From positions 211,015 through 275,014 of the forward strand of contig NZ_QNUE01000007.1 of the NCBI RefSeq assembly GCF_003385595.1: DNA of 64,000 bases, written 5' to 3'. Made by a program: the position numbers and the translations under genes. The first letter of the stretch is position 1. Every line of letters begins with the position of its first letter. Source of the DNA: Chryseobacterium flavum. GTDB lineage: Bacteria; Bacteroidota; Bacteroidia; Flavobacteriales; Weeksellaceae. Shown here one piece after another: positions 52,566 to 63,197 of the stretch. Under the pieces are notes generated by a model. That model was given only the letters and a program-made list of their open reading frames with translations. It had not been told where the DNA came from and made no database searches.

Positions 52566-52590
52566 TTTACAACCACAAAAACAGTGACCA

Positions 52591-53754
52591 TTGAAGGAAA
52601 AAATTTCATCATTTATTGTAAACCCTAAATATATATTTGGGGTTTATATTATTACTGCTATTGCTACCGCATTATCAAAATATTCGAGAGGAGAGCGTGC
52701 CTATAATAACTATTTGATTTTCAAGAATGTTTTTTTTAACACCCTGAAAGAAAGAAATCTGTATCTGTCCTATCCTGAATATCTGGATGTTAATCACTAC
52801 GGAATTTTCTTTAGCTTTATCATAGCTCCCTTCGCGATGCTTCCTGACTGGGCAGGGCTGGTTTTGTGGAATATAGCCAATGTACTGGTCTTTCTGCTTG
52901 CAGTAAAAAAGCTGCCTTTCTCAGAACGGAATAAATCATTTTTCTTATGGCTTTGTTTACAGGAATTTATTACGTCCAGCCTCCATCAGCAGTTTAATGT
53001 TGCACTGGCAGGACTGATTATTCTTTCAGCAGCCCATATATACAGGAAAGAAGAAGTACAGTCAGCATTATCAATCTGCATAGGCTTTTTTGTAAAAATA
53101 TATGGAATCGTAGGGCTGTCCTCATTCTTTTTTATAGAGAACAAGAAGAAATTTATCCTTTCTTTTATAGGAATTTCTCTTGCATTTCTGACAATTCCCA
53201 TGCTATATTCATCTGTACACTTTGGTCTGCAGTCTTATGTTGACTGGTTTGTAGAACTTAAACATAAGAATATGAAAAATCAGCAGCTTGGAAATTTTCA
53301 GGATATTTCGCTGATGGGTTTTGTGAGAAGAGTATTGGGAAACCCGGCAATTCCCAACATGTTGTTTTTAGCAATAGGAGTTCCCCTTTTCTTTCTGCCT
53401 TATCTGAGAATCAGCCAGTATAAATACCTGGGCTTTAAACTGTCAGTGTTAGCATCTTCATTATTATTCGTAGTATTGTTCAGCTCAAGTTCAGAGCCGC
53501 CTACCTATATTATAGCAGTAGCGGGTGCGGTAATCTGGTTTCTTATCCAGGAAAAGAAAAGTCCGTTGGTGATTGGCATGTTGGTATTTCTTATCCTGTT
53601 CACATGCTTCTCAACATCTGATCTGTTTCCGAAAAGTGTAAAAGATAATTTTATTCTTAAATATTCAATTAAGGCGCTGCCATGCATTGTCATTTGGTTC
53701 AGGTTAACCTGGGAGCTGTTAACAAAAAAGTATACTGATAAACTATCATACTAA
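52591..53754 (+). CDS. GT87/DUF2029-like membrane glycosyltransferase
   Basis: 387 residues from a TTG start (no ATG fits better). About ten membrane helices, an early luminal loop with the acidic patch YPEYLDVNHYGIFFSF and helix ends rich in Tyr and Lys, the pattern of GT-C mannosyltransferases of the DUF2029/GT87 type. They use polyprenyl-phosphate sugars on the outer side of the inner membrane. It is followed within 4 bp by a GT2 gene that could make that donor. Confidence 0.75.
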   Translation: MKEKISSFIVNPKYIFGVYIITAIATALSKYSRGERAYNNYLIFKNVFFNTLKERNLYLSYPEYLDVNHYGIFFSFIIAPFAMLPDWAGLVLWNIANVLVFLLAVKKLPFSERNKSFFLWLCLQEFITSSLHQQFNVALAGLIILSAAHIYRKEEVQSALSICIGFFVKIYGIVGLSSFFFIENKKKFILSFIGISLAFLTIPMLYSSVHFGLQSYVDWFVELKHKNMKNQQLGNFQDISLMGFVRRVLGNPAIPNMLFLAIGVPLFFLPYLRISQYKYLGFKLSVLASSLLFVVLFSSSSEPPTYIIAVAGAVIWFLIQEKKSPLVIGMLVFLILFTCFSTSDLFPKSVKDNFILKYSIKALPCIVIWFRLTWELLTKKYTDKLSY

Positions 53755-53757
53755 TTC

Positions 53758-54687
53758 ATGAAGAAAATTTCAATTGTAATTCCGGCCCATAACGAAGAAG
53801 GGAACGTTGCCTTAGTCCATGAAAGAATCAGGGATGTGTTTTCCGGGTTGGAAAATTATAATTATGAAGTCATTTTTGTTAATGATGGGAGCAGGGATAA
53901 TACTCAGCAACAACTGGAAGAACTGTCCCAACAGTTTGAAGAAGTAAAATACATTGAGTTCTCCAGAAATTTCGGACATCAGCCTGCTGTAAAAGCAGGA
54001 ATGGATCATGCCAATGGGAATGCTGTTGTATCTATGGATGGAGATCTCCAGCATCCGCCGGAACTCATTCCTGAGATGATCAAAAAGTGGGAAGAAGGAT
54101 TTGATATCGTTTTTACGATCAGGACATACCCTAAGGAAATATCTTTTTTTAAACGGAAGACTTCTGACTTTTTTTATAAGATTTTATCAAGTTTATCCGA
54201 TGTTAATTTAACAAAAGGTGGCGGGTCAGATTTCAGGTTGATGGATGCCAATGCAGTGGATGTGATGCGCAATTTTAATGAAGATGATCTTTTTTTAAGA
54301 GGGCTTACCAGCTGGATGGGTTTCAAACAGACCGGAATTGATTTTAAGGCAGATGAAAGATTATGCGGCGAAAGCAGTTATAATTTTAAAAAAATGCTCA
54401 CTTTTGCATTTACGGGAATTACTGCCTTCAGTGTAAAGCCTCTTTATCTGGCTGCATATTTAGGGTTTTTGTTTTCTGCAGTTTCTATTATCGGATACGG
54501 AATATATGTAATTCATTCATTTATTGCAAAAACAGAGATTTCAGGCTGGGCCTCATTAATCATGACGATTGTCTTCTTTGGAGGCCTTCAGCTGATCATC
54601 ATGGGGATCATGGGAATTTATTTAGGTAAAATATTTAAGCAGGTGAAAGACAGACCTAATTATATTATTAAAAACAAAAATTTTTAG
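53758..54687 (+). CDS. GT2 polyprenyl-phosphate glycosyltransferase (DPM1/GtrB-like)
   Basis: 309 residues. GT-A domain with SIVIPAHNEEGNVALVHERI, the DGS motif in FVNDGSRDNT, and the metal-binding VVSMDGDLQHPPELIPEM, then two C-terminal membrane helices (about 228-255 and 266-292). It transfers a sugar from UDP/GDP to polyprenyl phosphate, the donor for GT-C enzymes such as its neighbour. Overall organisation is typical of GtrB. Confidence 0.92.
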   Translation: MKKISIVIPAHNEEGNVALVHERIRDVFSGLENYNYEVIFVNDGSRDNTQQQLEELSQQFEEVKYIEFSRNFGHQPAVKAGMDHANGNAVVSMDGDLQHPPELIPEMIKKWEEGFDIVFTIRTYPKEISFFKRKTSDFFYKILSSLSDVNLTKGGGSDFRLMDANAVDVMRNFNEDDLFLRGLTSWMGFKQTGIDFKADERLCGESSYNFKKMLTFAFTGITAFSVKPLYLAAYLGFLFSAVSIIGYGIYVIHSFIAKTEISGWASLIMTIVFFGGLQLIIMGIMGIYLGKIFKQVKDRPNYIIKNKNF

Positions 54688-54688
54688 A

Positions 54689-55465
54689 ATGGTTTTATTG
54701 AGTTTTGACATCGAAGAATTTGATATGCCATTAGAATATAAAGGTGAAATTCCTTTTGAAAAGCAGATTTCAATTTCACAGACAGGATTGGAGAGAATTC
54801 TCAATATCCTTAAAAAACATAATGCCAAAGCTACTTTTTTTTCTACAGTAGTCTTTGCAGAAAACAGCAGACACCTTATCGAAAGGTTATTAAAAGAAGG
54901 ACATGAACTGGCTTCCCATACCTGGTTTCATTCAGAATTTGAAGACAAACACCTGAAAGAATCAAGAGAAAAACTGGAAGAATTATTTTCGGCAAAGGTT
55001 ACCGGATTAAGAATGCCGAGAATGATGCCTGTAGACGAAAAAGAAGTTGAAAAGGCAGGGTATACATACAATTCATCTGTAAATCCTACATTTTTGCCGG
55101 GAAGATATAATAATTTAAAAGTATCCAGAACTTATTTCAAAGAAGGAAATGTAACTCAGATTCCGGCTTCTGTATCTCCTAATTTCAGAATTCCACTGTT
55201 CTGGCTTAGTTTTCATAACTTTCCATTATCATTTTATAAAAAGCTGGCTTCAGATACTTTAAAGAAAGATCAATATCTGAATATTTATTTTCATCCGTGG
55301 GAATTTGCAGAAATTAAGGATGAAGCATTTAAGCTGCCTGGCTTTACTGTAAAAAATTCAGGAAATGATATGGTGGCAAGATTTGATTCATTTGTAGGAT
55401 GGCTGAAAGATAAAGGCCATACATTCGGGACCTTTCAGGAATTTCAAAAACAGATACAACGATGA
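54689..55465 (+). CDS. Polysaccharide deacetylase-family protein
   Basis: 258 residues. NodB-type motif one in LLSFDIEEFDMP, motif two in ELASHTWFHSEF, motif three region GLRMPRMMPVDE, and IYFHPWEFAE near the end. These hydrolases remove N-acetyl groups from glycans; this DUF3473-containing branch is linked to exopolysaccharide clusters. No signal peptide is seen. The start follows the previous stop by 1 bp, and its end overlaps the next gene by 4 bp, so all belong to one operon. Confidence 0.88.
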   Translation: MVLLSFDIEEFDMPLEYKGEIPFEKQISISQTGLERILNILKKHNAKATFFSTVVFAENSRHLIERLLKEGHELASHTWFHSEFEDKHLKESREKLEELFSAKVTGLRMPRMMPVDEKEVEKAGYTYNSSVNPTFLPGRYNNLKVSRTYFKEGNVTQIPASVSPNFRIPLFWLSFHNFPLSFYKKLASDTLKKDQYLNIYFHPWEFAEIKDEAFKLPGFTVKNSGNDMVARFDSFVGWLKDKGHTFGTFQEFQKQIQR

Positions 55466-56559
55466 AGATTGCCTTTGATGCAAAACGGTTCTTCCACAAT
55501 ACCTCAGGTCTGGGAAATTACTCAAGAGATCTTATAAGGATTCTTTCTGAGTATGAGCCGGATAACGAATATCTGCTGCTCAACAAAAATAAATCTGAGC
55601 GTGGAAAGGAGATCCTGAAACGCCCGAATGTTCAGTTTATTGAAACCTCAAAAGGAAACTTTTCGCGACAACTTAAAATGGGTAGGGAGGCCCAGAAGCA
55701 TGGCGCCGATATCTTTCACGGTTTATCCGGCGAACTTCCCTTAAAATGGGATCAAAAGCCTATTAAAAAGGTAGTTACGATCCATGATCTGATTTTTGTA
55801 AGATATCCGCAGTATTATTCTTTTTTTGACAGAAAAATCCATTTCTGGAAGTTTAAAAAAGCAGCTGAAACAGCAGATAAGATCATTGCCATTTCAGAAC
55901 AGACCAAAAGAGATATTATTCAGTATCTGAAAGTTCCTGAGACTAAGATTGAAGTTATTTATCAGGGATGTCATCATGCATTTAAAGAACAGCAGTCTCC
56001 TGAGCTGATGCAGGCTGTAAAAGAGAAGTTTAAGCTTCCCGAAAGATTTGTACTCAATGTAGGAACAATAGAAGATCGAAAAAATCTTCTGAACGTTGTA
56101 AGAGCAATCAGCGGAACAGAAATTCCTCTTGTTGTAGTGGGAAGAAAAACAAAATATTATCAGAAGATAAAAAGTTACCTGAAAAAAAATAAAATGGATG
56201 AGCAGGTTGTGTTTCTGGAAGGTGTTTCCATGGATGAGCTGGCTTGTCTTTATAAACTGGCGGATATTTTTGTCTATCCAAGCTTCTTTGAAGGCTTCGG
56301 AATTCCTGTCATTGAGGCACTTTTCTCCAAAACGGTTGTTGTTACCAGCAATACCAGCTGTCTGCCGGAAGCGGGCGGAAAAGACTCTGTGTATGTGAAT
56401 CCGGATAACGATCTTGATATCCGGGCCAAATTAAAATTTCTATGGGAAAATGAATCTGAGCGAAAACGTCGTGAAGAAAAGGGTCTTGAGTTTGTTCAGA
56501 AATTTAATGACGAACCGATTGCAAGGGAGCTGATGAACTTTTATCAAAAAATTATTTGA
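55462..56559 (+). CDS. Glycosyltransferase family 4 protein
   Basis: 365 residues with a GT-B fold: N-terminal FDAKRFFHNTSGLGNYSRDL, central IAISEQTKRDIIQYL, and the C-terminal nucleotide-sugar site EDRKNLLNVVRAI, FVYPSFFEGFGIPVIEALFS with the E-x7-E motif. It adds a sugar from a nucleotide donor to a lipid-linked glycan in the cytoplasm. Last gene of the surface-glycan run. Confidence 0.93.
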   Translation: MKIAFDAKRFFHNTSGLGNYSRDLIRILSEYEPDNEYLLLNKNKSERGKEILKRPNVQFIETSKGNFSRQLKMGREAQKHGADIFHGLSGELPLKWDQKPIKKVVTIHDLIFVRYPQYYSFFDRKIHFWKFKKAAETADKIIAISEQTKRDIIQYLKVPETKIEVIYQGCHHAFKEQQSPELMQAVKEKFKLPERFVLNVGTIEDRKNLLNVVRAISGTEIPLVVVGRKTKYYQKIKSYLKKNKMDEQVVFLEGVSMDELACLYKLADIFVYPSFFEGFGIPVIEALFSKTVVVTSNTSCLPEAGGKDSVYVNPDNDLDIRAKLKFLWENESERKRREEKGLEFVQKFNDEPIARELMNFYQKII

Positions 56560-56565
56560 AAAATA

Positions 56566-56595
56566 TTTGTATTTTAAAAATAAACCCTACATTTG
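56566..56595 (+). promoter_or_regulatory. Promoter of the his operon
   Basis: TTTG (56566-56569), 18-base spacer, TACATTTG (56588-56595): a perfect Bacteroidota sigma-factor promoter. Predicted start site is about 12 bp ahead of the leader ATG. Confidence 0.85.
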
Positions 56596-56612
56596 CATCA
56601 TAATTCAATACA

Positions 56613-56663
56613 ATGAAACCAACTTTTTTAGCATTACATCATTATCATCATCATCTCTGCTAG
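56613..56663 (+). CDS. hisL: Histidine leader peptide of the his attenuator
   Basis: A 16-residue ORF, MKPTFLALHHYHHHLC, with five His codons in a run of six residues, between the his promoter and an intrinsic terminator. Ribosome stalling at the His codons when charged tRNA-His is scarce would let transcription continue. The stop codon at 56661-56663 overlaps the antiterminator strand, as expected for a His-regulated leader. Confidence 0.9.
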   Translation: MKPTFLALHHYHHHLC

Positions 56664-56734
56664 ACGGAATTGATTGATATAAGTATGTGCTAAAATCAAA
56701 AATAATTAAAACCGTCTGAGTAAATAGACGGTTT
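56662..56734 (+). promoter_or_regulatory. his attenuator: antiterminator and terminator
   Basis: Terminator: AAACCGTCT (56709-56717) pairs with AGACGGTTT (56726-56734), followed by a T run. Antiterminator: AGACGG at 56662-56667, touching the leader stop codon, can instead pair with CCGTCT (56712-56717). The two pairings exclude each other. A ribosome at the stop codon hides the first strand, so termination wins; one stalled at the His codons leaves it free, so read-through wins. Confidence 0.85.
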
Positions 56735-56807
56735 TTTTGTTTCCTGAATTCTCCTCAGAAGTTTCAACAGATCAGTTTTTATTTGCTCGGACCCAAAAAA
56801 AGGCAAA

Positions 56808-57665
56808 ATGAGTAAATTAAAAATTGCAATCCAAAAAAGTGGCCGGCTTTACGAAGAATCCCTTCAGCTTCTCAAAGACTGCGGAATTTTTGTCAACAAC
56901 GGTAAAGATCAGCTAAAAGTTTCAGTGGATAACTTTCCGATGGAAATCATGTACCTCCGGAACTCAGACATCCCGCAATACCTTGAAGACGGAGTGGTAG
57001 ATGTGGCTATCGTAGGCGAAAATCTCCTAATTGAGAAAGGTAAGAATATCAGAACAATCCAGAAACTTGGGTTTTCAAAATGCCGTGTTTCTCTGGCCGT
57101 TCCAAAAGAAGTGGAAACTGATGAAATCTCTTATTTCCAGGGTAAAAAAATTGCCACTTCATATCCTGATACCCTCAAGAAATTTTTAGAAAAAGAAGGA
57201 ATCTCTTCGGATATTCACGTTATTTCCGGTTCCGTTGAAATAGCGCCTAATATTGGTCTTGCAGACGGAATATGTGATATTGTGAGCTCCGGAAGTACTC
57301 TATTCAAAAACGGATTAAGAGAAACGGTTACTTTACTGAAATCGGAAGCTGTTTTGGCTCAAACCCCTCAGTTGTCGAATGAAAAAGAAGCCATTCTTGA
57401 AAAGTTTGTTTTCAGAATCAAGGCAGTCCTGAAAGCAAAGAATTCGAAATACATTCTGATGAATGTCCCTAATGAAAAAATACAGAAAGTAGCCAATGTT
57501 CTCCCCGTATTAAAGAGTCCTACGGTCATTCCACTTGCAGAAGAAGGGTGGAGCAGCATTCATTCCGTTATCGATGAAGAGCGCTTCTGGGAAGTAATTG
57601 ATGAACTGAAAGATAGCGGAGCACAGGATATACTAATCATTCCGATTGATAAAATGGTTATTTAA
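56808..57665 (+). CDS. hisG: ATP phosphoribosyltransferase, long form
   Basis: 285 residues, long type with its own C-terminal regulatory domain (about 212-285, ending DILIIPIDKMVI). Catalytic part shows LKIAIQKSGRLYEESL, DVAIVGENLL and the PRPP-binding loop GICDIVSSGSTLFKNGL. It commits ATP and PRPP to histidine synthesis and is normally inhibited by histidine, so the pathway has both enzyme feedback and attenuation here. First structural gene of the operon. Confidence 0.96.
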   Translation: MSKLKIAIQKSGRLYEESLQLLKDCGIFVNNGKDQLKVSVDNFPMEIMYLRNSDIPQYLEDGVVDVAIVGENLLIEKGKNIRTIQKLGFSKCRVSLAVPKEVETDEISYFQGKKIATSYPDTLKKFLEKEGISSDIHVISGSVEIAPNIGLADGICDIVSSGSTLFKNGLRETVTLLKSEAVLAQTPQLSNEKEAILEKFVFRIKAVLKAKNSKYILMNVPNEKIQKVANVLPVLKSPTVIPLAEEGWSSIHSVIDEERFWEVIDELKDSGAQDILIIPIDKMVI

Positions 57666-57676
57666 AAAATGATACA

Positions 57677-58957
57677 ATGAAAATATACAGATATCCCACA
57701 AAAGACAGCTGGAAAGACTTAGTAAAACGTCCTGTCCTGGAACAGAAAGAAATCTCAGCGCTTATTACAGAAATTTTTACTGAAGTTAAAAAAAATGGGG
57801 ACAAAGCTTTAATAGAGTTCAATCATAAATTTGATAAAGCAGACACTCAAAGCATTTCAGTGACCAGAGAAGAAATTGAAAATGCAGAAAAACAGGTTAG
57901 TGATGAATTAAAAAAGGCTGTCCAGCAGGCTAAAGAGAATATTTCAAAATTTCACGCTTCCCAAAAGCAGGAAATTCAGAAAATTGAGACTATGAAAGGT
58001 GTCGTTTGCTGGCGTGAAAACCGTGCTGTAGAAAGAGTCGGGATTTATATTCCTGGAGGAACAGCGCCTTTGTTTTCTACGGTGCTGATGCTCGCAGTTC
58101 CTGCTAATCTGGCCGGATGTAAAGAAATTATATTGTGCTCGCCGCCGGATAAAAATGGAAACATCAATCCAGCGATCCTGTATGCGGCAAATCTTTGCGG
58201 TGTTTCAGAAATCTTTAAAACAGGTGGAGCACAGGCAGTTGCTGCGATGACTTTTGGAACAGAGAGTATTCCTGCTGTCAATAAAATTTTTGGACCCGGA
58301 AATCAGTTTGTAGTTGCGGCCAAAGAATATGCCCAGCGATATGGAGTTGCCATCGATATGCCTGCTGGTCCAAGTGAAGTTCTTGTGATAGCTGATGAAC
58401 AGGCTGTTCCTGAATTTTGTGCGGCAGATCTTCTCTCACAGGCAGAACACGGAAGTGACAGCCAGGTGGTTTTTATCACTACAGATCTTAAAGTTTTTAC
58501 TGAAACAATCAGTGCTGTTGAGCAGCAAATCAGAGACTTGCCAAGAAATGAACTGGCCGCTCAGGCTTTGGAAAACAGCTCTTTTGTTTTAGTGAATGCT
58601 TTGGAAGAAGCTCTTGAATTCAGCAATCTTTACGCTCCGGAACACCTTATTCTGGCTATCGCCGATTTTGAAAAATATATTTCGTTGATTGAGAACGCAG
58701 GCTCGGTCTTCCTGGGAAATTATTCCTGTGAGAGTGCGGGAGATTATGCCAGCGGAACCAATCACACGCTTCCTACCAATGGTTATGCAAAGAATTACAG
58801 CGGAGTATCCCTGGATAGCTTTGTGAAGAAAATCACATTCCAGCACCTTTCAAAAGAGGGGCTTCAGAACTTGGGAAAAACAATAGAGCTCATGGCAGAA
58901 GCGGAAGGGCTGTTTGCGCACAAGAATGCAGTATCCATAAGATTGGAAAAAAATTGA
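57677..58957 (+). CDS. hisD: Histidinol dehydrogenase
   Basis: 426 residues, standard length. Signature VERVGIYIPGGTAPLFSTVL, the zinc/active-site part AEHGSDSQVVF, YAPEHLILAI and SAGDYASGTNHTLPTNGYAK. It oxidises histidinol to histidine in two NAD steps, the last reaction of the pathway. 11 bp after hisG. Confidence 0.97.
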   Translation: MKIYRYPTKDSWKDLVKRPVLEQKEISALITEIFTEVKKNGDKALIEFNHKFDKADTQSISVTREEIENAEKQVSDELKKAVQQAKENISKFHASQKQEIQKIETMKGVVCWRENRAVERVGIYIPGGTAPLFSTVLMLAVPANLAGCKEIILCSPPDKNGNINPAILYAANLCGVSEIFKTGGAQAVAAMTFGTESIPAVNKIFGPGNQFVVAAKEYAQRYGVAIDMPAGPSEVLVIADEQAVPEFCAADLLSQAEHGSDSQVVFITTDLKVFTETISAVEQQIRDLPRNELAAQALENSSFVLVNALEEALEFSNLYAPEHLILAIADFEKYISLIENAGSVFLGNYSCESAGDYASGTNHTLPTNGYAKNYSGVSLDSFVKKITFQHLSKEGLQNLGKTIELMAEAEGLFAHKNAVSIRLEKN

Positions 58958-59009
58958 ACCATTAAGAAAAATAAAGCTTTTAAGCAGAATAAGATTCAAT
59001 CAGTTTGAA

Positions 59010-60050
59010 ATGAAAATCAATGCAATGAAAAATAATAGTATCAAGACTCTGGTAAGAGAAAATATATTACAATTACAGCCCTACATCAGTTTCAGGGATC
59101 AAAATGAATTCAGCTCCCCGGTAATACTGGATGCGAATGAAAGTCCTTTTGGAGAATGCAACCGTTACCCGGATTCTACACAGAAAAAACTTAAAAGCAG
59201 GCTTGCGGAGTTTAAAAACGTTTTACCTTCACAGATCGCCATAGGAAACGGAAGCGACGAGCTCATAGATCTTATCATCAAAATTTTCTGTGAGCCTAAA
59301 AAAGATGCCATTCTGATGATGAATCCGTCTTTTGCTATGTATGGTTTCTATGCAGCAATCAATGAAAACAGAGTTTTGAAACTGGATCTGGATGAAAACT
59401 TTGAAATCGTAAAAGACAATTTCTTAAAGGTGGCAGATGACTCTTCACTTAAAATTTTCTTTTTATGCTCTCCCAATAATCCTACCGGAAACAGTGTGGA
59501 TGATATTGAATTTTACCTTCAGAATTTCAACGGAATTGTAGTGGTAGACGAGGCGTACATTGAATTTTCCGGAAGAAAGTCAGGTATTGAACTTCTGAAT
59601 AAATATCCCAATCTGATTGTCCTGCAAACGTTTTCCAAAGCCTGGGGAATTGCTGGAGCAAGGGTCGGTATGGCCTATGCATCAGAAGAAATTATTAGCC
59701 TGATCAATACAGTGAAAGCACCTTATAACGTGAATGTATTGAGCCAGGAACTGATTTTAAAGACATTGGAGAAGGAAGGCAGACTTCAGGAAAACCTAAG
59801 CCGTATCCTGCAGGAAAGAACGTGGATGAAGCAGCACTTTGAAGGAATTGCATGCATTACAAAGGTTTTTCCAACGGATGCCAATTTCTTTCTGATTAAA
59901 ATGGAAAATATTGATGCCGTGTATACAAGAATGCTGGGAGAAGAAATTCTTACCAGCAGAAGAGACCCTGCGATTCCCGGATGTATAAGAATCAATGTGG
60001 GAAACCGTGAAGAAAATGAAAAATTGATTAACCTTTTGAAAAGTATCTAA
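59010..60050 (+). CDS. hisC: Histidinol-phosphate aminotransferase
   Basis: 346 residues from ATG 59010 (or 342 from ATG 59022). PLP-type fold I aminotransferase with [48 protein letters not shown] and the Schiff-base Lys in [16 protein letters not shown]. It converts imidazole-acetol phosphate to histidinol phosphate with glutamate. Confidence 0.95.
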   Translation: MKINAMKNNSIKTLVRENILQLQPYISFRDQNEFSSPVILDANESPFGECNRYPDSTQKKLKSRLAEFKNVLPSQIAIGNGSDELIDLIIKIFCEPKKDAILMMNPSFAMYGFYAAINENRVLKLDLDENFEIVKDNFLKVADDSSLKIFFLCSPNNPTGNSVDDIEFYLQNFNGIVVVDEAYIEFSGRKSGIELLNKYPNLIVLQTFSKAWGIAGARVGMAYASEEIISLINTVKAPYNVNVLSQELILKTLEKEGRLQENLSRILQERTWMKQHFEGIACITKVFPTDANFFLIKMENIDAVYTRMLGEEILTSRRDPAIPGCIRINVGNREENEKLINLLKSI

Positions 60051-60051
60051 A

Positions 60052-61146
60052 ATGAAAAAAGTACTCTTTATAGACCGCGACGGAACATTAATTATTGAAC
60101 CTCCTGCAGATTTTCAGGTAGATTCTCTGGAAAAGCTTGAATTTTATCCGGGAGTTTTCCAGAACCTGTCAAAAATTGCCAATGAACTGGATTACGAATT
60201 GGTGATGGTTACCAATCAGGATGGATTGGGAACGGAGAGTTTTCCCGAAGAAGATTTTATAAAACCACAGGAAAAAATGCTGCAGGCATTTGAAAACGAA
60301 GGAATCGTTTTTAGTGATATTTTAATTGATAAAAGCTTTGAATCCGAAAATCTTCCTACCAGAAAACCAGGTATTGGAATGCTTGGGAAATATATGTATG
60401 GCAATTACGACCTTGAAAATTCATATGTAATTGGTGATCGAAGTACTGACGTGCAACTTGCTAAAAATCTTGGGGCTAAAGCTATTTATCTTAATCAGAA
60501 CTTAAACAGCGAAGCAGAGCTGTCTGCATCAAAATGGTCAGAGATCTATCAGTTCTTAAAATCAGGAATGAGAAAGGCGAAAGTATCCAGAAAAACCAAT
60601 GAGACTGATATTGAAATTGAAGTTAATCTTGATGGTAACGGAAAATCAGATATTACAACCGGACTTCATTTTTTTGATCACATGCTGGACCAGATTGCCA
60701 GACACGGAAATATGGATCTTACCATCAAGGTAAAAGGAGACCTTGCAGTAGACGAGCACCATACGATAGAAGATACCGGAATTGTTCTCGGAGAAGTCAT
60801 TTTAAAGGCATTAGGAAAGAAAAAAGGAATTGAAAGATATGGTTTCCTGCTTCCCATGGACGACTGTCTTTCTCAGGTGGCTATTGATTTCGGAGGAAGA
60901 TCATGGCTGGTTTGGGATGCTGAATTTAAAAGAGAGAAAATAGGAGATGTACCTACGGAAATGTTCTTTCACTTCTTTAAATCATTTACAGATTCCTCAA
61001 AATCAAATCTGAATATCAAAGCAGAAGGCGATAACGAACACCACAAAATTGAATCCATTTTTAAAGCCTTTGCAAAAGCCATTAAGATGGCAGTGAATCA
61101 ATCGGATGCTAATTACAGTTTACCTTCTACAAAAGGAAGTTTATAA
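60052..61146 (+). CDS. hisB: Bifunctional histidinol-phosphatase / imidazoleglycerol-phosphate dehydratase
   Basis: 364 residues in two domains. N-terminal HAD phosphatase: [28 protein letters not shown]-terminal IGP dehydratase (from about 175): [26 protein letters not shown] and [15 protein letters not shown]. It carries out steps six and eight of the pathway. One base after hisC, indicating coupled translation. Bifunctional HisB is usual in Bacteroidota and enterobacteria. Confidence 0.97.
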   Translation: MKKVLFIDRDGTLIIEPPADFQVDSLEKLEFYPGVFQNLSKIANELDYELVMVTNQDGLGTESFPEEDFIKPQEKMLQAFENEGIVFSDILIDKSFESENLPTRKPGIGMLGKYMYGNYDLENSYVIGDRSTDVQLAKNLGAKAIYLNQNLNSEAELSASKWSEIYQFLKSGMRKAKVSRKTNETDIEIEVNLDGNGKSDITTGLHFFDHMLDQIARHGNMDLTIKVKGDLAVDEHHTIEDTGIVLGEVILKALGKKKGIERYGFLLPMDDCLSQVAIDFGGRSWLVWDAEFKREKIGDVPTEMFFHFFKSFTDSSKSNLNIKAEGDNEHHKIESIFKAFAKAIKMAVNQSDANYSLPSTKGSL

Positions 61147-61148
61147 AT

Positions 61149-61727
61149 ATGATCGCCATAATAAAATACAACGGAGGAAACGTAAACTCCGTTCAGAATG
61201 CCCTCAACAGACTGAATGTTGACTCGATAATAACGGATGATCCTGAAAAGATCTTAAAGGCGGATAAAGTGATATTTCCAGGCGTAGGAGAAGCTTCATC
61301 CACAATGAAACTGCTGAAGGAAAAAGAACTTGATCTTCTGATACCGGAGCTTAAACAGCCGGTTTTGGGAATATGCCTGGGCATGCAGCTGATGTGCGGC
61401 GAAAATGAAGAAGGAAATACAGAAGGAATGGGAATTTTTAACATCAATGTCAGAAAATTTCCATCAACGGATATTGTTCCGCATATGGGCTGGAATACAC
61501 TTTCGAAACATGCTTCACCATTGTTTTCGGGGGTTGAAAGGGGTAATGATGTGTATTTTGTTCACAGCTACTATTGTGAGCTTTCTGACTTTACAACTTC
61601 TGTCTGTGATTATATACTGCCATTCAGCGCGTCTCTGCAGAAAGACAATTTCTATGCAGTACAGTTTCACCCTGAGAAATCGGGAATAGTAGGAAATCAG
61701 ATTGTTAAGAACTTTATAAATTTATAA
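61149..61727 (+). CDS. hisH: Imidazole glycerol phosphate synthase, glutaminase subunit
   Basis: 192 residues, class I glutamine amidotransferase: [25 protein letters not shown], the nucleophile in GICLGMQLM, and the His/Glu pair in FHPEKSG. It supplies ammonia to HisF for ring closure. Two bp after hisB. Confidence 0.97.
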   Translation: MIAIIKYNGGNVNSVQNALNRLNVDSIITDDPEKILKADKVIFPGVGEASSTMKLLKEKELDLLIPELKQPVLGICLGMQLMCGENEEGNTEGMGIFNINVRKFPSTDIVPHMGWNTLSKHASPLFSGVERGNDVYFVHSYYCELSDFTTSVCDYILPFSASLQKDNFYAVQFHPEKSGIVGNQIVKNFINL

Positions 61728-61729
61728 TC

Positions 61730-62452
61730 ATGAAAATAATTCTGGCTATTGATATTATCGACGGGAAATGTGTCCGCTTATCAAAAGGAGATTACAATAC
61801 AAAGAAAATATACAATGAAGATCCTGTAGAAGTGGCAAAAGAATTTGAAAGCTTCGGCATTCGGTTCCTTCATTTGGTAGATCTTGACGGGGCAAAATCA
61901 AAGCATATTATGAATCAGAAGGTACTGGAAAATATTGCCGGGTCTACCTCGTTACATATTGACTTTGGAGGTGGTTTAAAAACTCAGGAAGATATTGAAA
62001 CAGCTTTTAATTCCGGAGCAAAACAGATTACTTTAGGAAGTATTGCGGTTCAGAACCCTGAGTTTTGCTTTAGAATGATAGAAAGGTATGGTGCTGGGAA
62101 AATTATCCTGGGTGCTGACTGTGAAAACAGAAAAATTAAAACCTCCGGATGGTTGGAAGAAAGTGACAATGATATCATTGATTTTATCCTTCAGTATCAG
62201 GAAAAAGGGATACAAACCGCTATTTGTACTGATATTGCAAAGGATGGAATGCTGGAAGGCCCTTCAACAGCGTTATATATTGAGATTTTACATAAAACAT
62301 CAGTTCAGCTGGTAGCAAGCGGAGGCATTTCAGGCATCACCGATGTCTATAAAATGAAAGATATCGGATGTGCCGGAACAATTATCGGGAAAGCGATTTA
62401 TGAGGGAAAAATAAGCTTACCACAACTTCAAAATTTTATTGAAAATGCTTAA
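61730..62452 (+). CDS. hisA: Phosphoribosylformimino-AICAR-phosphate isomerase
   Basis: 240 residues, (beta/alpha)8 barrel. First catalytic Asp in [18 protein letters not shown], phosphate loops [12 protein letters not shown] and [12 protein letters not shown], and second catalytic Asp in [14 protein letters not shown]. It isomerises ProFAR to PRFAR. It overlaps hisF by 14 bp. Confidence 0.97.
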   Translation: MKIILAIDIIDGKCVRLSKGDYNTKKIYNEDPVEVAKEFESFGIRFLHLVDLDGAKSKHIMNQKVLENIAGSTSLHIDFGGGLKTQEDIETAFNSGAKQITLGSIAVQNPEFCFRMIERYGAGKIILGADCENRKIKTSGWLEESDNDIIDFILQYQEKGIQTAICTDIAKDGMLEGPSTALYIEILHKTSVQLVASGGISGITDVYKMKDIGCAGTIIGKAIYEGKISLPQLQNFIENA

Positions 62453-63197
62453 AAAAAGAATTATTCCATGTCTGGATATTAAAGACGGATCTACCGTGAA
62501 GGGAGTCAATTTTGAGGACCTTAAAAACGCCGGGGACCCTGTAGAACTTGCTAAAAAATACGAGCAGGAAGGAGCCGATGAACTTGTTTTCCTGGATATT
62601 ACGGCCACTATTGAGAATAGAAAGACCTTTGAACAACTGGTAAAAGATATAGCAAAAGAACTCAGTATTCCCTTTACTGTAGGAGGCGGAATTTCGTCTG
62701 TAGAAGACGTCAGAAAGCTTTTGGAAGCGGGCGCGGATAAGATCAGTATCAATTCTTCAGCAGTAAAGAATCCGGTGCTCATTTCTGACCTTGCCAAAGA
62801 ATTCGGAAGCCAGTGCATTGTGGTAGCCATTGATACAAGACAAGTTGGAGATAAGGATCTGGTTCATATCAGAGGTGGAAGAGAAGCAACAGAACTTAAT
62901 ACTGTAGAATGGGCGCAGGAAGCTGCTCGTCTGGGAGCAGGAGAAATTCTGCTGACTTCTATGGATGGTGATGGTACTAAAAACGGTTTTGATCTTTGCA
63001 TTACCAGGCTGGTTGCTGAAACAGTCAGTATTCCTGTGATTGCATCCGGAGGGGCAGGTACAACAAATGACTTTGTTAAAGTGTTTAATGAAACAAAGGC
63101 TACAGGTGCATTGGCTGCCAGTATTTTCCATTTTAATGAAATAGGGATTCAGGAATTGAAACAACAATTAAAAACACAAAAAATTGAAGTACGATGA
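62439..63197 (+). CDS. hisF: Imidazole glycerol phosphate synthase, cyclase subunit
   Basis: 252 residues, (beta/alpha)8 barrel: [49 protein letters not shown] and [11 protein letters not shown]. It closes the imidazole ring, using ammonia channelled from HisH, and releases AICAR. The start lies inside hisA and the stop overlaps hisIE by four bases. Confidence 0.97.
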   Translation: MKMLKKRIIPCLDIKDGSTVKGVNFEDLKNAGDPVELAKKYEQEGADELVFLDITATIENRKTFEQLVKDIAKELSIPFTVGGGISSVEDVRKLLEAGADKISINSSAVKNPVLISDLAKEFGSQCIVVAIDTRQVGDKDLVHIRGGREATELNTVEWAQEAARLGAGEILLTSMDGDGTKNGFDLCITRLVAETVSIPVIASGGAGTTNDFVKVFNETKATGALAASIFHFNEIGIQELKQQLKTQKIEVR

